A program made the translations under genes and the position numbers. A stretch of 64,000 bases of DNA, from assembly GCF_010645065.1 (NCBI RefSeq), contig NZ_JAADZW010000005.1, positions 1 to 64,000 of the forward strand, written 5' to 3'. Shown piece after piece: positions 1 to 9,510 of the stretch. The notes beneath the pieces were generated by a model. The model was given only the letters and a program-made list of their open reading frames with translations. It had not been told where the DNA came from and made no database searches. This stretch comes from Flavobacterium fluviatile. Its GTDB lineage: Bacteria > Bacteroidota > Bacteroidia > Flavobacteriales > Flavobacteriaceae. The number at the start of each line of letters is the position of its first letter. Within the stretch, counting starts at the first letter, position 1.

Positions 1-140
1 ATTGGTTCGCAAAACAAATTTACTTAACCTCTGCTTTGTTTTTTTATGCTATCCCAACTAGCAACTTGAATTAATTATAAGAATTGTTTTTTAAACAAAT
101 ACATAAGGTGAATTAATTCAACTAGATAAGTATTATAATT

Positions 141-342
141 ACCCGTTGGGTGAAATTATTTTTTTTCAATTCTATCGCATCAGCTTAGATATAAATCTGT
201 CTAAATCTGCTTTAATCTGTGTAAATCTGCTTAAAAAATTAATACTCCAAAAGTATTTCACGCAGATTTTAAAGGATTTTTGCAGATCAAATTAGATTTA
301 ATACTTGAATAAAGCTATTTTATTCTATTTCACCCAACGAGT
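141..342. repeat. MITE-like element with terminal inverted repeats, copy 1
   Basis: The left end reads ACCCGTTGGGTGAAAT and the right end is its near-perfect reverse complement (327-342). The flanks 134-140 and 343-349 are both TATAATT, as expected of a target-site duplication. The interior holds a 10-bp tandem repeat (four copies of about TAAATCTGNY, 192-231) and, further right, complementary GCAGATT segments, so the RNA could fold. A second element with the same ends but an unrelated interior lies at 27754-27966. No ORF is present. The AT-rich flank makes the duplication less decisive here than at copy 2. Confidence 0.6.
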
Positions 343-364
343 TATAATTTATAAAAATCTATAA

Positions 365-1369
365 TTACAATTTAGCTTTGAGTTTAGAAATCTTAAAATT
401 TTTAGATTTAATTACTTTTCCATTATCTGTAATCATCAAACAGCTGTATTCAGGGAATTTTTGAAGTAAAAGCAAGCCATCATCCTTTCCTAAAACCATT
501 ATCGAAGTACTTAATCCGTTGGCAGTTTCGGCATTGGCACCAAAAACAGTAACACTGCATAAACCAGTTGCAGGATAGCCGGTTGCAGGATTTATTATGT
601 GAGAATATCGTTTGCCGTTAAAAACAACATATTTTTCATAATTGCCTGATGTGGTTACAGCACCCTCATTCAAAGGAACAACAGCCAAAAGTTTTTCAGG
701 CTTAAACGGATTCGTAATTCCGATTTTCCAGTCTTGTCCATTGGGCTGTTTTCCCCAGGTGCTCATATCTCCGGATCCGTTTATGATTCCGGCTTTTATA
801 CCCTTTGCCAGCATCATGCTTCGGCATTTATCGGCTGCGTATCCCTCTCCCAAAGCGCCAAAACCAATTTTCATTCCTTTTAATTTCAGGAAAATGGTTG
901 AGTTTACACTATCTAACACAATATTTTTATAACCCACTTTGGCTACCGATTTTTTTATGGCTTCCGCTGAAGGCATTTCGGTCATCGAGCCGTCAAATTT
1001 CCAAACACGGTCTAAGGCAGCAAAACTGATGTCAAAACCGCCATTAGTAATTTCAGAGAACCGAATGGCTCTTTGCGTCAGTTCAAAAACTTCACGATCT
1101 ACTTTTACGGGTTTAATTCCCGCATTTTGATTCACCTCAGAAACCTGTGAGTCCGGTTTCCAGTCTGAAATCAGGCTTTCAATCCGGCTGATTTCTGCTA
1201 TTACTTCATTAATATTTTGTTCTGCAATAAGAGAATCATTGGCAACTATGCTAATGTCAAAACGTCCACCCATTAACAAAGTCGTTCTTTTGCGCAACAC
1301 CTGAGAATGTAGGGAAAAACTATACAGAATTATAAAGAGAAATAAAATTTTATAGAGAGATGACTTCAT
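365..1369 (-). CDS. apbE: FAD:protein FMN transferase (ApbE family)
   Basis: A 334-residue protein with an N-terminal signal/anchor (about residues 1-22), suggesting action outside the cytoplasm. ApbE family members move FMN from FAD onto a Ser/Thr of a target protein. Visible family motifs are GFGALGEGYAADK, NGSGDM and SHIINPATGYPA. The metal-site motif usually written ADALxT reads ANGLST, so the customary Asp is Asn; I have the impression that this occurs in other Bacteroidota homologues but cannot check. It is the last gene of a minus-strand run, 12 bp after the PepSY flavoreductase gene. The DUF2271 gene two positions upstream encodes a TGAS motif and is the obvious candidate substrate. 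Confidence 0.9.
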   Translation of the reverse strand: MKSSLYKILFLFIILYSFSLHSQVLRKRTTLLMGGRFDISIVANDSLIAEQNINEVIAEISRIESLISDWKPDSQVSEVNQNAGIKPVKVDREVFELTQRAIRFSEITNGGFDISFAALDRVWKFDGSMTEMPSAEAIKKSVAKVGYKNIVLDSVNSTIFLKLKGMKIGFGALGEGYAADKCRSMMLAKGIKAGIINGSGDMSTWGKQPNGQDWKIGITNPFKPEKLLAVVPLNEGAVTTSGNYEKYVVFNGKRYSHIINPATGYPATGLCSVTVFGANAETANGLSTSIMVLGKDDGLLLLQKFPEYSCLMITDNGKVIKSKNFKISKLKAKL

Positions 1370-1381
1370 GATATAAAAATA

Positions 1382-3565
1382 TTAATAACAATCGGTTAAT
1401 AATTGTCCGTTTTTCTTATAATCATAAAGATTTTTGATGCTGTTTGCCAAACATATTTCGTTCAGAACTGCTTCGACATCTTTTTGCATAGCAAGAGAAC
1501 CACAAATCATGATAACACCGCCCTGCTGTAATAAATCAACAAAAAAAGACGCGTCACGTTTTATCAAATCCATCACATAAATATGTTCGGCCTCACGTGA
1601 AAGTGCCAGATGAAAACTCGTAAGCTTTTGCTTCTGAATCATTTCGTCTGAAAACTTTTTATAACCTGAAACGGTTTCGGTTTCCATTCTGAAGCCACTG
1701 TATAAATGGGTTTCTGTTTTCTTCTTGTTTTGCTCAATCATCCCAAGAAAAGGAGCAATTCCCGTTCCGTTCGAAATCAGGGCTACTTTTGGAGCTTTGG
1801 CAGGAAAATGAAAAGCTTTGTTGTTTATGATTCGGGCTTTAAACGTATTTCCGGCTTCAAGATTATTTAAAAATCCCGAACCTAATCCGTGTGGATGCAG
1901 TTTTACAACCAATTGTATGTTTCCCGAATGATTTCCGATAGAGTAGAGGCGTTCGCGTGAATCATTAGCAGGATAAATAGCCACTAAATCTCCGGAAGTG
2001 AATTTTGCGCGCATACTGGCACGCAAGGTTATGATAAAAGTATGCTCAGTTTCAGAAATAGCTGTTTTGTCTAAAACCATCAGTTTTTGCAGTCCTTTTG
2101 GAACATGATTGTACAAAGAAGGAGTAGTAGCTAATGTAATGCCGGTTTTCTTGCTCCACAATTTCACCCAGTTAACAAACTCAACAGCCGATTTATCATT
2201 AACAGTCTGTAGTTCCAGAAAACGTTCAGCCCAGTTTTGAGTTTCTAAATGCTCATCAATTTCAATTGCAAATCGGCAAAAATCGGGGTACGATTCTGAA
2301 CCAAAACCTACAACAGAAAAATTGATTTTCTGTTGTTGATGCTGCTTGTGCAAAAGAGATTTAAACTGAGTTCCGTTTGAAGGAGCATCTCCTAATCCAT
2401 GCGTCGAAGAAAAGACAATAATATGCTCTGCTTTCGGATAAACACAAAACCGGTTTAATTCGGATATAAAAGCTTTGTGCCCCTGATCTGTTAATTGTTT
2501 CAGAATTGCATTGGCAAACCTGAATGTGCTTCCGTTTTCAGAACCAACTAAAAGAATGATATTGCTCTCGTGAGCTTTGAATTTATTTTTAATACGGCTT
2601 GAACGTCTTTTTAAAGTGATTGCAAATCCCGAATAAATAAAGAAAAGAATATTGATACAGGCTAAAGCTAGAATAATAGCCCAAACCCCATGAATTCTTC
2701 CCGTATGAAGATCAAGACTTAATGCAGACAACCGAATGGTAACAGGAGAACGTTTTTCTGAAACAACAGCTCCTGTAATCTGGTTTACTTCAATTTCGCG
2801 GTCTTTTAATTCGATGATGTAATATTCTTCAGGATCATCCGTGAAGGGGAATTCTATTTTTTTTACATCAGAAAGAAATGTGTTTTTGAATATGGAAGTT
2901 TTTTTGGCTTCCGCCGAAAGTTCCGTTTTTATTGGCTTTGCTTTTTTATCACCCATAAAAAAGTTGAACCTTTCGAGTGACAAATAAGTTCCGGTAAGAG
3001 CAATAATCAAAATTGGAATTAAGGCCAGCCTTCCTAAAACTACATGGTAGTACTGGGCAAAATATTCCTTAATTACCTTAGAAAAGAAATTTCGGATGCC
3101 GCGTTGTCTTTTTAAGACAAGTACGAAACCCGAAATTGATATTAATACTAAACAAAAAGAGATTACACCCACAAAAAATCGCCCTGCTTCATGAAGAAAC
3201 AAAGAGCGGTGAAACCCTGTAATCCATTGAATAAATTCACTTTTTTTCTCAGGTGAACCTAATACTTTACCGGTTTTCGGATCAATATAAGCATTGATGT
3301 CATCTCCATTTTCGTCGATTGCCTGCAAGGTTACAAACTGATTATAATCGATATTCAGCTCTGTAATTTCCGGGTACGCTTTTTTTAGTACAGGAAGTGT
3401 TTCGCCTAAAGTTATCTGATTAAAATTGGCTGCTTTGTACGGCAATGCTTTTTCCTGAGCCGCATCGACCGCCAGAATGATCCCGGTTACCGAAGCTAAA
3501 ATTAAAAAAACAGAAGAAAATAAGGCTAAGGCCAGGTGTGCGTAACGCCAGAAAGAAAGAGTCAT
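1382..3565 (-). CDS. PepSY-domain membrane flavoreductase (flavodoxin + FAD/NAD(P)H modules)
   Basis: 727 residues. The N-terminal half has PepSY-type regions and four likely transmembrane helices (about 10-32, 132-152, 178-198, 294-316), with several His in or beside helices that could bind heme. The C-terminal half resembles a sulfite-reductase or P450-reductase flavoprotein: a flavodoxin-like domain (about 335-470), the FAD motif RLYSIGN (539-545) and the NAD(P)H-binding GTGIAPF (600-606). The likely role is to carry electrons from cytoplasmic NAD(P)H across the inner membrane. It lies between the DUF2271 and apbE genes with short gaps (27 and 12 bp), consistent with an operon that passes electrons to a flavinylated extracytoplasmic protein. 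The electron acceptor is not evident. Confidence 0.85.
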   Translation of the reverse strand: MTLSFWRYAHLALALFSSVFLILASVTGIILAVDAAQEKALPYKAANFNQITLGETLPVLKKAYPEITELNIDYNQFVTLQAIDENGDDINAYIDPKTGKVLGSPEKKSEFIQWITGFHRSLFLHEAGRFFVGVISFCLVLISISGFVLVLKRQRGIRNFFSKVIKEYFAQYYHVVLGRLALIPILIIALTGTYLSLERFNFFMGDKKAKPIKTELSAEAKKTSIFKNTFLSDVKKIEFPFTDDPEEYYIIELKDREIEVNQITGAVVSEKRSPVTIRLSALSLDLHTGRIHGVWAIILALACINILFFIYSGFAITLKRRSSRIKNKFKAHESNIILLVGSENGSTFRFANAILKQLTDQGHKAFISELNRFCVYPKAEHIIVFSSTHGLGDAPSNGTQFKSLLHKQHQQQKINFSVVGFGSESYPDFCRFAIEIDEHLETQNWAERFLELQTVNDKSAVEFVNWVKLWSKKTGITLATTPSLYNHVPKGLQKLMVLDKTAISETEHTFIITLRASMRAKFTSGDLVAIYPANDSRERLYSIGNHSGNIQLVVKLHPHGLGSGFLNNLEAGNTFKARIINNKAFHFPAKAPKVALISNGTGIAPFLGMIEQNKKKTETHLYSGFRMETETVSGYKKFSDEMIQKQKLTSFHLALSREAEHIYVMDLIKRDASFFVDLLQQGGVIMICGSLAMQKDVEAVLNEICLANSIKNLYDYKKNGQLLTDCY

Positions 3566-3592
3566 TGCGTGTATTCTAAAAATGTAATCGGA

Positions 3593-4075
3593 TTATATTT
3601 TGTTTAGTCTTACGTATCTGATGTATCCTTTGCCCTCTGTTTTTGCAGCAAGTCCTTCAGTTGTAAGCGGAATTTCAAGATCATTTACGTAATATTTCTG
3701 ATCTTCAACAGCCGACTCAAAACGCAATTTGTAACCTTTGTTTATTTTAGAATTATCAATTTCAATTGTAGTGATGCTTCTGTCACCCCCAGTAACAGAT
3801 GCGCCGGTTTTGGCACTGATGTCTTCTGTTTTTTTAGAATGAAATTTGTTCCATTCTTTCAAAGAACTGTACCACTTTTTGTCATCACCCATTACATAAA
3901 GCGTTTTTTCATATTCTCCTTTAGCATTTATTAGTGATACTACCACATAAGCTCCCTCTCCCATGTAGTTGGACATCTGCAGCATGCATTTGTATTTTGA
4001 TGACTGTGCATTTATAGTAAAAGAAACAAGGCATATAAGGGCGCCCGTAAGAGCAGTTTTAATAATAGATCTCAT
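3593..4075 (-). CDS. DUF2271 secreted protein with flavinylation-like TGAS motif
   Basis: 160 residues with a clear signal peptide (MRSIIKTALTGALICLVSFT, cleavage near Ala-Gln 23-24). The mature part matches the DUF2271 family as I recognise it. Residues 85-93 read DISAKTGAS. TGAS (90-93) fits the [S/T]GA[S/T] sequence to which ApbE enzymes attach FMN through the Thr, preceded by an Asp as in known targets. Together with apbE and the PepSY reductase this suggests a covalently flavinylated periplasmic electron carrier. The flavinylation is inferred from the motif and neighbours. It lies 27 bp upstream of the PepSY gene. Confidence 0.8.
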   Translation of the reverse strand: MRSIIKTALTGALICLVSFTINAQSSKYKCMLQMSNYMGEGAYVVVSLINAKGEYEKTLYVMGDDKKWYSSLKEWNKFHSKKTEDISAKTGASVTGGDRSITTIEIDNSKINKGYKLRFESAVEDQKYYVNDLEIPLTTEGLAAKTEGKGYIRYVRLNKI

Positions 4076-4134
4076 TTGAAATTGATTTGTTTTTTATTGG
4101 AATTTGGAATTTAGAAATTGAAAGTTTTTAATAT

Positions 4135-5643
4135 TTATTTTAAAAATTCAACAGAAATATTACTTTTTGTAAGCGATTCATTTTCTTTTGCTAAAGCATA
4201 AACACTTTCATCGAACTCAGTTGTTACTTCTTTTTTGGCACCGGCAGAAATAAGATATTTTAATATAGTATCATCTTTGGCAACCATTGCTGCTTTATGC
4301 AGAACTGTTAAACCATCTTTGTTTTTGGCATTGATGTCGATGTTTAAATCAGCAATTTTTTTCAGTAAGTTTAAATCATTTTTGATGATGGCGATATGGT
4401 ACAACGTGTTTCCGTCATTTTGAGGAGTGGCTAAGTTCAACCCTTTATCCTGTAATAATTTTATCTTAGATCCAAAAGGATCTTGTTTTCCACTGACTCC
4501 TTCCTGACCTCGCCCCATCATTTGCGGACGGTACGACTGAATAAGATAAACACCTAAATTGTTACCGTCTTTGTCTTTTACATTTACATCGGCACCTTTA
4601 ACTAAAAGTAAATTTACTGCATCGGGAGATCCATATCTCACAGCATTTGTCAGGGCAGACTCGCCTTTTAAATTTTGAAGGTTTACGTTTTTTGATGTAG
4701 AAAGCAAAAGTTCCAAAGCAGAAGTTTCTCTGGCAGATGCAGCAGCCATTAATGGAGTATTTCCTTCTTTGTCTGCTTTATTTGGGTCAACTCCTTTGCT
4801 GATAAAATATTTGATGATTTCTGTCTGGTTTGGTTTACCTGCCAAAAGATGCAAAACATTTTGTCCTGATTTATTTAATGCAGTTGGTTTAATTTTTACT
4901 TCCTCAACCAGATATTTATACGTTTCTATTGTAGTGCTCTCCCTGCGGCTTCCCTGAGCAGCAGTAAAAAGTGCGTTATCGTTTGGTTTAACCCCTTTTT
5001 CAAGAATTTTTTTCATTAATGCTATATTTCCGGATCTGGCGGCGTATGTAAAAGCGGTATTCCCATCGTTATCTACATCTTTCAGGGACATTCCTTTGGT
5101 AGTAAAATATTCGGCAGCTTTTAATTCTTTGTCAGATGAAATGGCTAACAATAATAAGTTAGCACCATTTTGGTATTTTTTCTTAGGATCTATTCCGGCT
5201 TTAAAAAAAGCATCATAAATTTCAGGATTGCTTTGGCCGCTGCTGGCCGCTGCCGTTATAGGAAATGAGCCGTGGCTGTCTTCTAAATTAACATCTGATC
5301 CTTTGGCTATAAGATATTTTACGATTTCAGCATTCCCTTTACCTGAAGCCCAGTGAAGATAGATTCGGTTGTCGTGTGTCGGCTTGTTTACTTCATTGCC
5401 TGGTTGTTCCAATAAGAATTTTATAGTTTCTGTGGGAGCATCATTATTGATTGCCATGACCACAACATCAAAAGCATTTGCCGTTGATGCAGAAGGGCTG
5501 TTGCCTTTTGCAATTTCGGCCTTTACAGTTTCAACATTAGGAGTGGTTTTCCAGAAAGACTGGTCTAATAAAGTATTTTTTTGCTGGGCATTTACGAATA
5601 AGGTAACCGTTAAAGCAAAAGAAACAAGTAAATTATTTTTCAT
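4135..5643 (-). CDS. Secreted ankyrin-repeat protein
   Basis: Starting at the ATG at 5643 gives 502 residues beginning with a signal peptide (MKNNLLVSFALTVTLFVNAQ). The longer reading frame to 5688 adds 15 residues before the signal peptide and is unlikely to be used. The rest is a run of about ten ankyrin repeats, with recurring G.T.L..AA......v..LL..GAd.n patterns throughout. Such proteins normally act as binding scaffolds; the partner is unknown. It is first in a same-strand run with the DUF2271, PepSY and apbE genes (59 bp to the next gene), so it may be an accessory of the flavin module, though this association is only positional. Confidence 0.85.
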   Translation of the reverse strand: MKNNLLVSFALTVTLFVNAQQKNTLLDQSFWKTTPNVETVKAEIAKGNSPSASTANAFDVVVMAINNDAPTETIKFLLEQPGNEVNKPTHDNRIYLHWASGKGNAEIVKYLIAKGSDVNLEDSHGSFPITAAASSGQSNPEIYDAFFKAGIDPKKKYQNGANLLLLAISSDKELKAAEYFTTKGMSLKDVDNDGNTAFTYAARSGNIALMKKILEKGVKPNDNALFTAAQGSRRESTTIETYKYLVEEVKIKPTALNKSGQNVLHLLAGKPNQTEIIKYFISKGVDPNKADKEGNTPLMAAASARETSALELLLSTSKNVNLQNLKGESALTNAVRYGSPDAVNLLLVKGADVNVKDKDGNNLGVYLIQSYRPQMMGRGQEGVSGKQDPFGSKIKLLQDKGLNLATPQNDGNTLYHIAIIKNDLNLLKKIADLNIDINAKNKDGLTVLHKAAMVAKDDTILKYLISAGAKKEVTTEFDESVYALAKENESLTKSNISVEFLK

Positions 5644-5946
5644 AAAATTGTAAATAAGTTTGGGCAAAAAGTTATCTAAAATGAACATTAGATGCTTTAT
5701 AACTCAAAAGGTTTAAAATTTGCTGTTTTTTTAATTATTTAGAATAAATAAAAATAAGGCAAATATAAAAATAAATAATACAATAACAATCTATTTTTAT
5801 TTTTTTAAAACTGAGGACTTAAACGTTTTTTACAAATCAATGAGAGTGAAACTTTCGTATAATTATATAAACCATAATATAAATAGTATAATTTTTTGTA
5901 ATCAGATTTTTAGATTTTTGATTTTCAAATTTAATTCTGTTATACA

Positions 5947-7173
5947 ATGAAAAATATAAAACCAATTCTAAGTTTTTCTATAGCAATGCTAACATTAATT
6001 AGCTGCTCAAATGATGATAAGAACACGAATGATCCAGGTACTCCGACTGATCCGGTAGAAAATAATTCGCCGAACACGACTTATAAGCCTGCATTCGAAG
6101 GACAAACCCGTATCGGTGGTTTACAAACTAATACTGCATATGAAGCAAAAGTTATTACTTCAACACTTGCAAGTCCCTGGGGGGTTAAGTCTCTTCCGGA
6201 TGGCAGACTTTTGATTACAGAAAAGGCTGGTAATATGCGTATAGTTAAAGTAAACGGAGAAGTAAGTGCTAAAATCACTGGCTTGCCGGCAGTTAATTCA
6301 TTAGATCAGGGAGGTTTATTAGGCTTATGCCTGGATCCTGATTTTACTTCTAACAGAATGGTATATTGGGTGTTTTCTGAAGCTACTGGTGGAGGAAATC
6401 TTACAGCAGTTGCTAAAGGAAAATTGTCGAATGATGAGACAAAAATAGAAGGCGCAACCATAATTTATCGTACCACGCCTGCACATCCCAGTACGAAGCA
6501 TTATGGAGGGCGTATTTTATTTGATAAATCGGGAAACCTTGTAATAAGTACTGGCGAACGTTCAGTTCTTGAAACGAGACCATTAGCGCAATCACTTGTT
6601 GGAAGTTTGGGTAAAGTTATCAAAATAACCAAAGATGGAGTTGCTGCAACAGGAAACCCTGTTTTTACTCAGGGAGGAGCACTGCCGGAATTGTTTACAT
6701 ACGGACACAGAAATCCACAGGGACTTGCAATTCATCCTCAGACGGGAGAGATTTGGCTTAGCGAACACGGACCACGTGGAGGAGACGAGATAAATCGTCT
6801 GCAGGCTGGTAAAAATTACGGATGGCCAATCATAACTTACGGAATTGAATATGAAGGACCGGCTATTGGAGATGGAATTCAAAAAAAGGATGGTATGGAA
6901 CAGCCGGTCTATTACTGGGATCCGGTCATTTCTCCAAGTGGGATGACTTTTTATTCGGGTAACAGAGTTCCGGAGTGGAACAACAATCTTTTCATAGGAG
7001 CACTAAGTGGTCAGCATATCGTAAGACTCGCAATTGAAAATAATCGTGTTATCGGTGAAGAAAGACTTCTTGTGAGTGAAGGGCAGCGCTTTAGGGATAT
7101 TACCCAGGGAAATGACGGTGCTTTATATGCTGTCACTGATGGAGGAAAGCTCTACAAGATTGATAAGAAATAA
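5947..7173 (+). CDS. PQQ-dependent sugar dehydrogenase-like lipoprotein
   Basis: 408 residues. The N-terminus ends in a lipobox (LISC, Cys20), so the protein is probably a membrane lipoprotein. The rest matches the soluble glucose/sorbosone dehydrogenase beta-propeller family: SPWGVKSLPDGRLLITEKAG, GGRILFDKSGNLVISTG, TYGHRNPQGLAIHPQTGEIW and SEHGPRGGDEIN are typical. The family oxidises aldoses using PQQ with a calcium ion; the actual substrate cannot be read. It stands alone, with 258 bp of AT-rich DNA upstream holding no gene I can support, and is followed by a terminator. Confidence 0.88.
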   Translation: MKNIKPILSFSIAMLTLISCSNDDKNTNDPGTPTDPVENNSPNTTYKPAFEGQTRIGGLQTNTAYEAKVITSTLASPWGVKSLPDGRLLITEKAGNMRIVKVNGEVSAKITGLPAVNSLDQGGLLGLCLDPDFTSNRMVYWVFSEATGGGNLTAVAKGKLSNDETKIEGATIIYRTTPAHPSTKHYGGRILFDKSGNLVISTGERSVLETRPLAQSLVGSLGKVIKITKDGVAATGNPVFTQGGALPELFTYGHRNPQGLAIHPQTGEIWLSEHGPRGGDEINRLQAGKNYGWPIITYGIEYEGPAIGDGIQKKDGMEQPVYYWDPVISPSGMTFYSGNRVPEWNNNLFIGALSGQHIVRLAIENNRVIGEERLLVSEGQRFRDITQGNDGALYAVTDGGKLYKIDKK

Positions 7174-7204
7174 GAATTTCAAATAAACATTTAGCTGAAA
7201 TAGT

Positions 7205-7239
7205 AATAGCCGTAGGATTATCTTCCGGCTATTTTTTTT
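7205..7239 (+). terminator. Rho-independent terminator after the sugar dehydrogenase gene
   Basis: AATAGCCG (7205-7212) pairs with CGGCTATT (7226-7233), followed by a run of T. It is placed 30 bp after the stop codon at 7173. Confidence 0.8.
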
Positions 7240-7343
7240 AATCTTATTAAGAAAAAAATAACAGAACAGATATCAATTCTAATGTTATTTTAATGTTGGC
7301 CATAAAATTTCGTTCTAACTTGCGCCTCTTTAAGAAAAAGAAA

Positions 7344-7748
7344 ATGTTGAGCAGAATTAAAAATAGTATCTTATGTAAATGCCTTCAGGCGTTGCTTATC
7401 GGGTACTTTCTAATCAGCAGCATCAACATATCAAATAGTTTTGGGCGCATCATAGCTGATAATGCCGAAACTAGTACCGTTAAAGGCATGACCTGTAATT
7501 TTCTTAAAAAGATATTCAAATGTGACGGCATTCCGGAAGAGCTTGATGATTACGAAACAAAAGAAACGAAAACTACTAAAATTGCAAAAGGAATTCCTTC
7601 CTTAGATTATCTTGTTCCATTAAATACTTCATTGTCTGTTTTGTACTTTAAAATTAGTACAAAAAGAAAGAACTATATTGATAATCAAATATTCTCATTT
7701 GGTTTTCATGGTAAAATTCATTTACCGCCTCCCGAATTTATAGTATAA
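7344..7748 (+). CDS. Hypothetical small membrane or exported protein
   Basis: I do not recognise the family. Starting at the ATG at 7344 gives 134 residues with one hydrophobic N-terminal segment (about 11-28, LQALLIGYFLISSINISN), either a signal peptide or an anchor. An in-frame ATG at 7293 would add 17 basic residues before it. The mature part has two Cys in a short span (CNFLKKIFKC) and ends with HLPPPEFIV. It lies 104 bp upstream of the type I secretion genes on the same strand; whether it belongs with them cannot be decided. Confidence 0.6.
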   Translation: MLSRIKNSILCKCLQALLIGYFLISSINISNSFGRIIADNAETSTVKGMTCNFLKKIFKCDGIPEELDDYETKETKTTKIAKGIPSLDYLVPLNTSLSVLYFKISTKRKNYIDNQIFSFGFHGKIHLPPPEFIV

Positions 7749-7852
7749 ATACTTATCTCTTTTTTTGGAGTAGGAGAAATTCCTATATCCTTGATACGCT
7801 TTTTGTCGTACATTAGTATCTATCTGTTAATTTTGTATTTATATATAAATTC

Positions 7853-9508
7853 ATGACACCATTAAAACGTTTTTACAATTTACTTCATCTTGACAAACGC
7901 GATGTATATCAAATCATTTTTTATGCTGCTTTTGCGGGATTGGTAAATCTTTCACTGCCTTTAGGTATTCAGGCGATTATTAATTTTATTCAGAGCGGAC
8001 AGCTAAGTGTTTCCTGGATTATCCTTGTAATTTTGGTTACAATAGGAGTTGGCTTTGGCGGAATCCTGACTATCTTACAGCTTCGGATAGTAGAAAACCT
8101 GCAACAGCGAATTTTTGTGCGTTCTTCATTTGAATTTGCCTACAAAATGCCTTTGATCAAATTCAAGGAAATGTATTCTGAATATGCTCCGGAAAAAGCG
8201 AACCGTTTTTTCGATACTTTGACGGTACAAAAAGGCACGGCAAAGCTTTTACTCGATTTCTGTACTGCTTTTTTACAAGTGGGCCTCGGAATCATATTAT
8301 TGGTTTTGTACCATTCTTTCTTTACTGTAATTGGTCTATTGTTTATCATCATTTTATATATCATTTTTAAGTTTTCATACAAAGACGGACTTGAAACGAG
8401 TCTTAACGAATCAAAATTTAAGTATAAAGTAGCTGCCTGGCTTCAGGAAATTGCACGTAATCGTGATAGTTTCCGAAAAAAAGGAGGTTTTGAATATGCA
8501 CTCGAAAGAAATGATGACTATGTAAGCAAGTATGTGAATTATCGTGAAAAGCATTTTCAGGTAATGAAAAAACAATACATTCAGCTTACTGTTTTTAAAG
8601 TTATTGTTACAGCTGCCTTATTGTCTATTGGTGGTTTTCTGGTAATTCACCATCAAATGAACATCGGGCAGTTTGTAGCAGCAGAAATTGTAATCGTTTT
8701 ACTGATCAATTCGGTTGAAAAAATTATTTTCGGACTTGAGTCTTTTTATGATGTACTAACTTCTTTGGAAAAAATCGGACAAGTAACCGATATGGAAACG
8801 TCTTGTATTCCGGAGACATCTGCGATCACTGAAAGCGGAATTAATATTGAAACAGAAAGCGTAAGTTATAATTATCCGGATCACAATAAAAAATCGCTTA
8901 AAAATGTCAATCTGAAAATAAGCCAGGGTGAGAAAATAATTTTAAGAGGAACAAACGGTGCCGGAAAAAGTACTTTATTACGTTTATTGTCGGGATTGCT
9001 CGAACCGGAAAGCGGCGCGATGTACGTTACAGATAATTATATGAATCGTCTTAGCGAAGATACCTACAGAGCACAGGCGGGAACTTTTTTGCAGGGAGAT
9101 ACGCTTTTTGCAGGGACCATTAGAGAGAATATCCTTTTTGGAAACGAAACACTAAATAATGATGATCTTAAGTGGGCTTTGGATAATGTTTGCCTGACAC
9201 CGGATCTCAAAACATTCCCGAACGGACTGGAACATCAGGTACATCCCGGAGGTAATGAACTTTCGGCTTCAGATATCCAGAAGATTCTTTTGGCCCGTAG
9301 TATTGTTCATAAACCTAATATATTATTTCTTGAAGATCCTGTTGATAAAATGGATGAACTGACTTCCGGGAAAATTATCGATTTTCTGCTTTCTGAAGAA
9401 AATGACTGGACAGTAATTGTAACTTCTAAAAACGATATCTGGAAGAACAAGTGTAACCGTATGATAACGATCGATGACGGAAAAATTATTAATGACATAA
9501 AGCTTTAA
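7853..9508 (+). CDS. ABC transporter (permease + ATPase) of a type I secretion-like system, degenerate ATPase motifs
   Basis: 551 residues: an N-terminal membrane domain (about five or six helices within residues 20-300) fused to an ATP-binding domain (330-551), with no C39 peptidase domain. Walker A is intact (GTNGAGKST, 366-374) and the Q-loop Gln is present (TFLQGD). The remaining ATPase motifs are unusual: the signature LSGGQ reads LSASD (470-474), Walker B DE is reversed to ED (ILFLED, 490-495), and the H-loop His is Ser (VIVTS, Ser525). The gene is followed after 2 bp by an HlyD-type gene and then a TolC-type gene, the standard order of an export trio. The cargo is not identified. Confidence 0.85.
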   Translation: MTPLKRFYNLLHLDKRDVYQIIFYAAFAGLVNLSLPLGIQAIINFIQSGQLSVSWIILVILVTIGVGFGGILTILQLRIVENLQQRIFVRSSFEFAYKMPLIKFKEMYSEYAPEKANRFFDTLTVQKGTAKLLLDFCTAFLQVGLGIILLVLYHSFFTVIGLLFIIILYIIFKFSYKDGLETSLNESKFKYKVAAWLQEIARNRDSFRKKGGFEYALERNDDYVSKYVNYREKHFQVMKKQYIQLTVFKVIVTAALLSIGGFLVIHHQMNIGQFVAAEIVIVLLINSVEKIIFGLESFYDVLTSLEKIGQVTDMETSCIPETSAITESGINIETESVSYNYPDHNKKSLKNVNLKISQGEKIILRGTNGAGKSTLLRLLSGLLEPESGAMYVTDNYMNRLSEDTYRAQAGTFLQGDTLFAGTIRENILFGNETLNNDDLKWALDNVCLTPDLKTFPNGLEHQVHPGGNELSASDIQKILLARSIVHKPNILFLEDPVDKMDELTSGKIIDFLLSEENDWTVIVTSKNDIWKNKCNRMITIDDGKIINDIKL

Positions 9509-9510
9509 TC

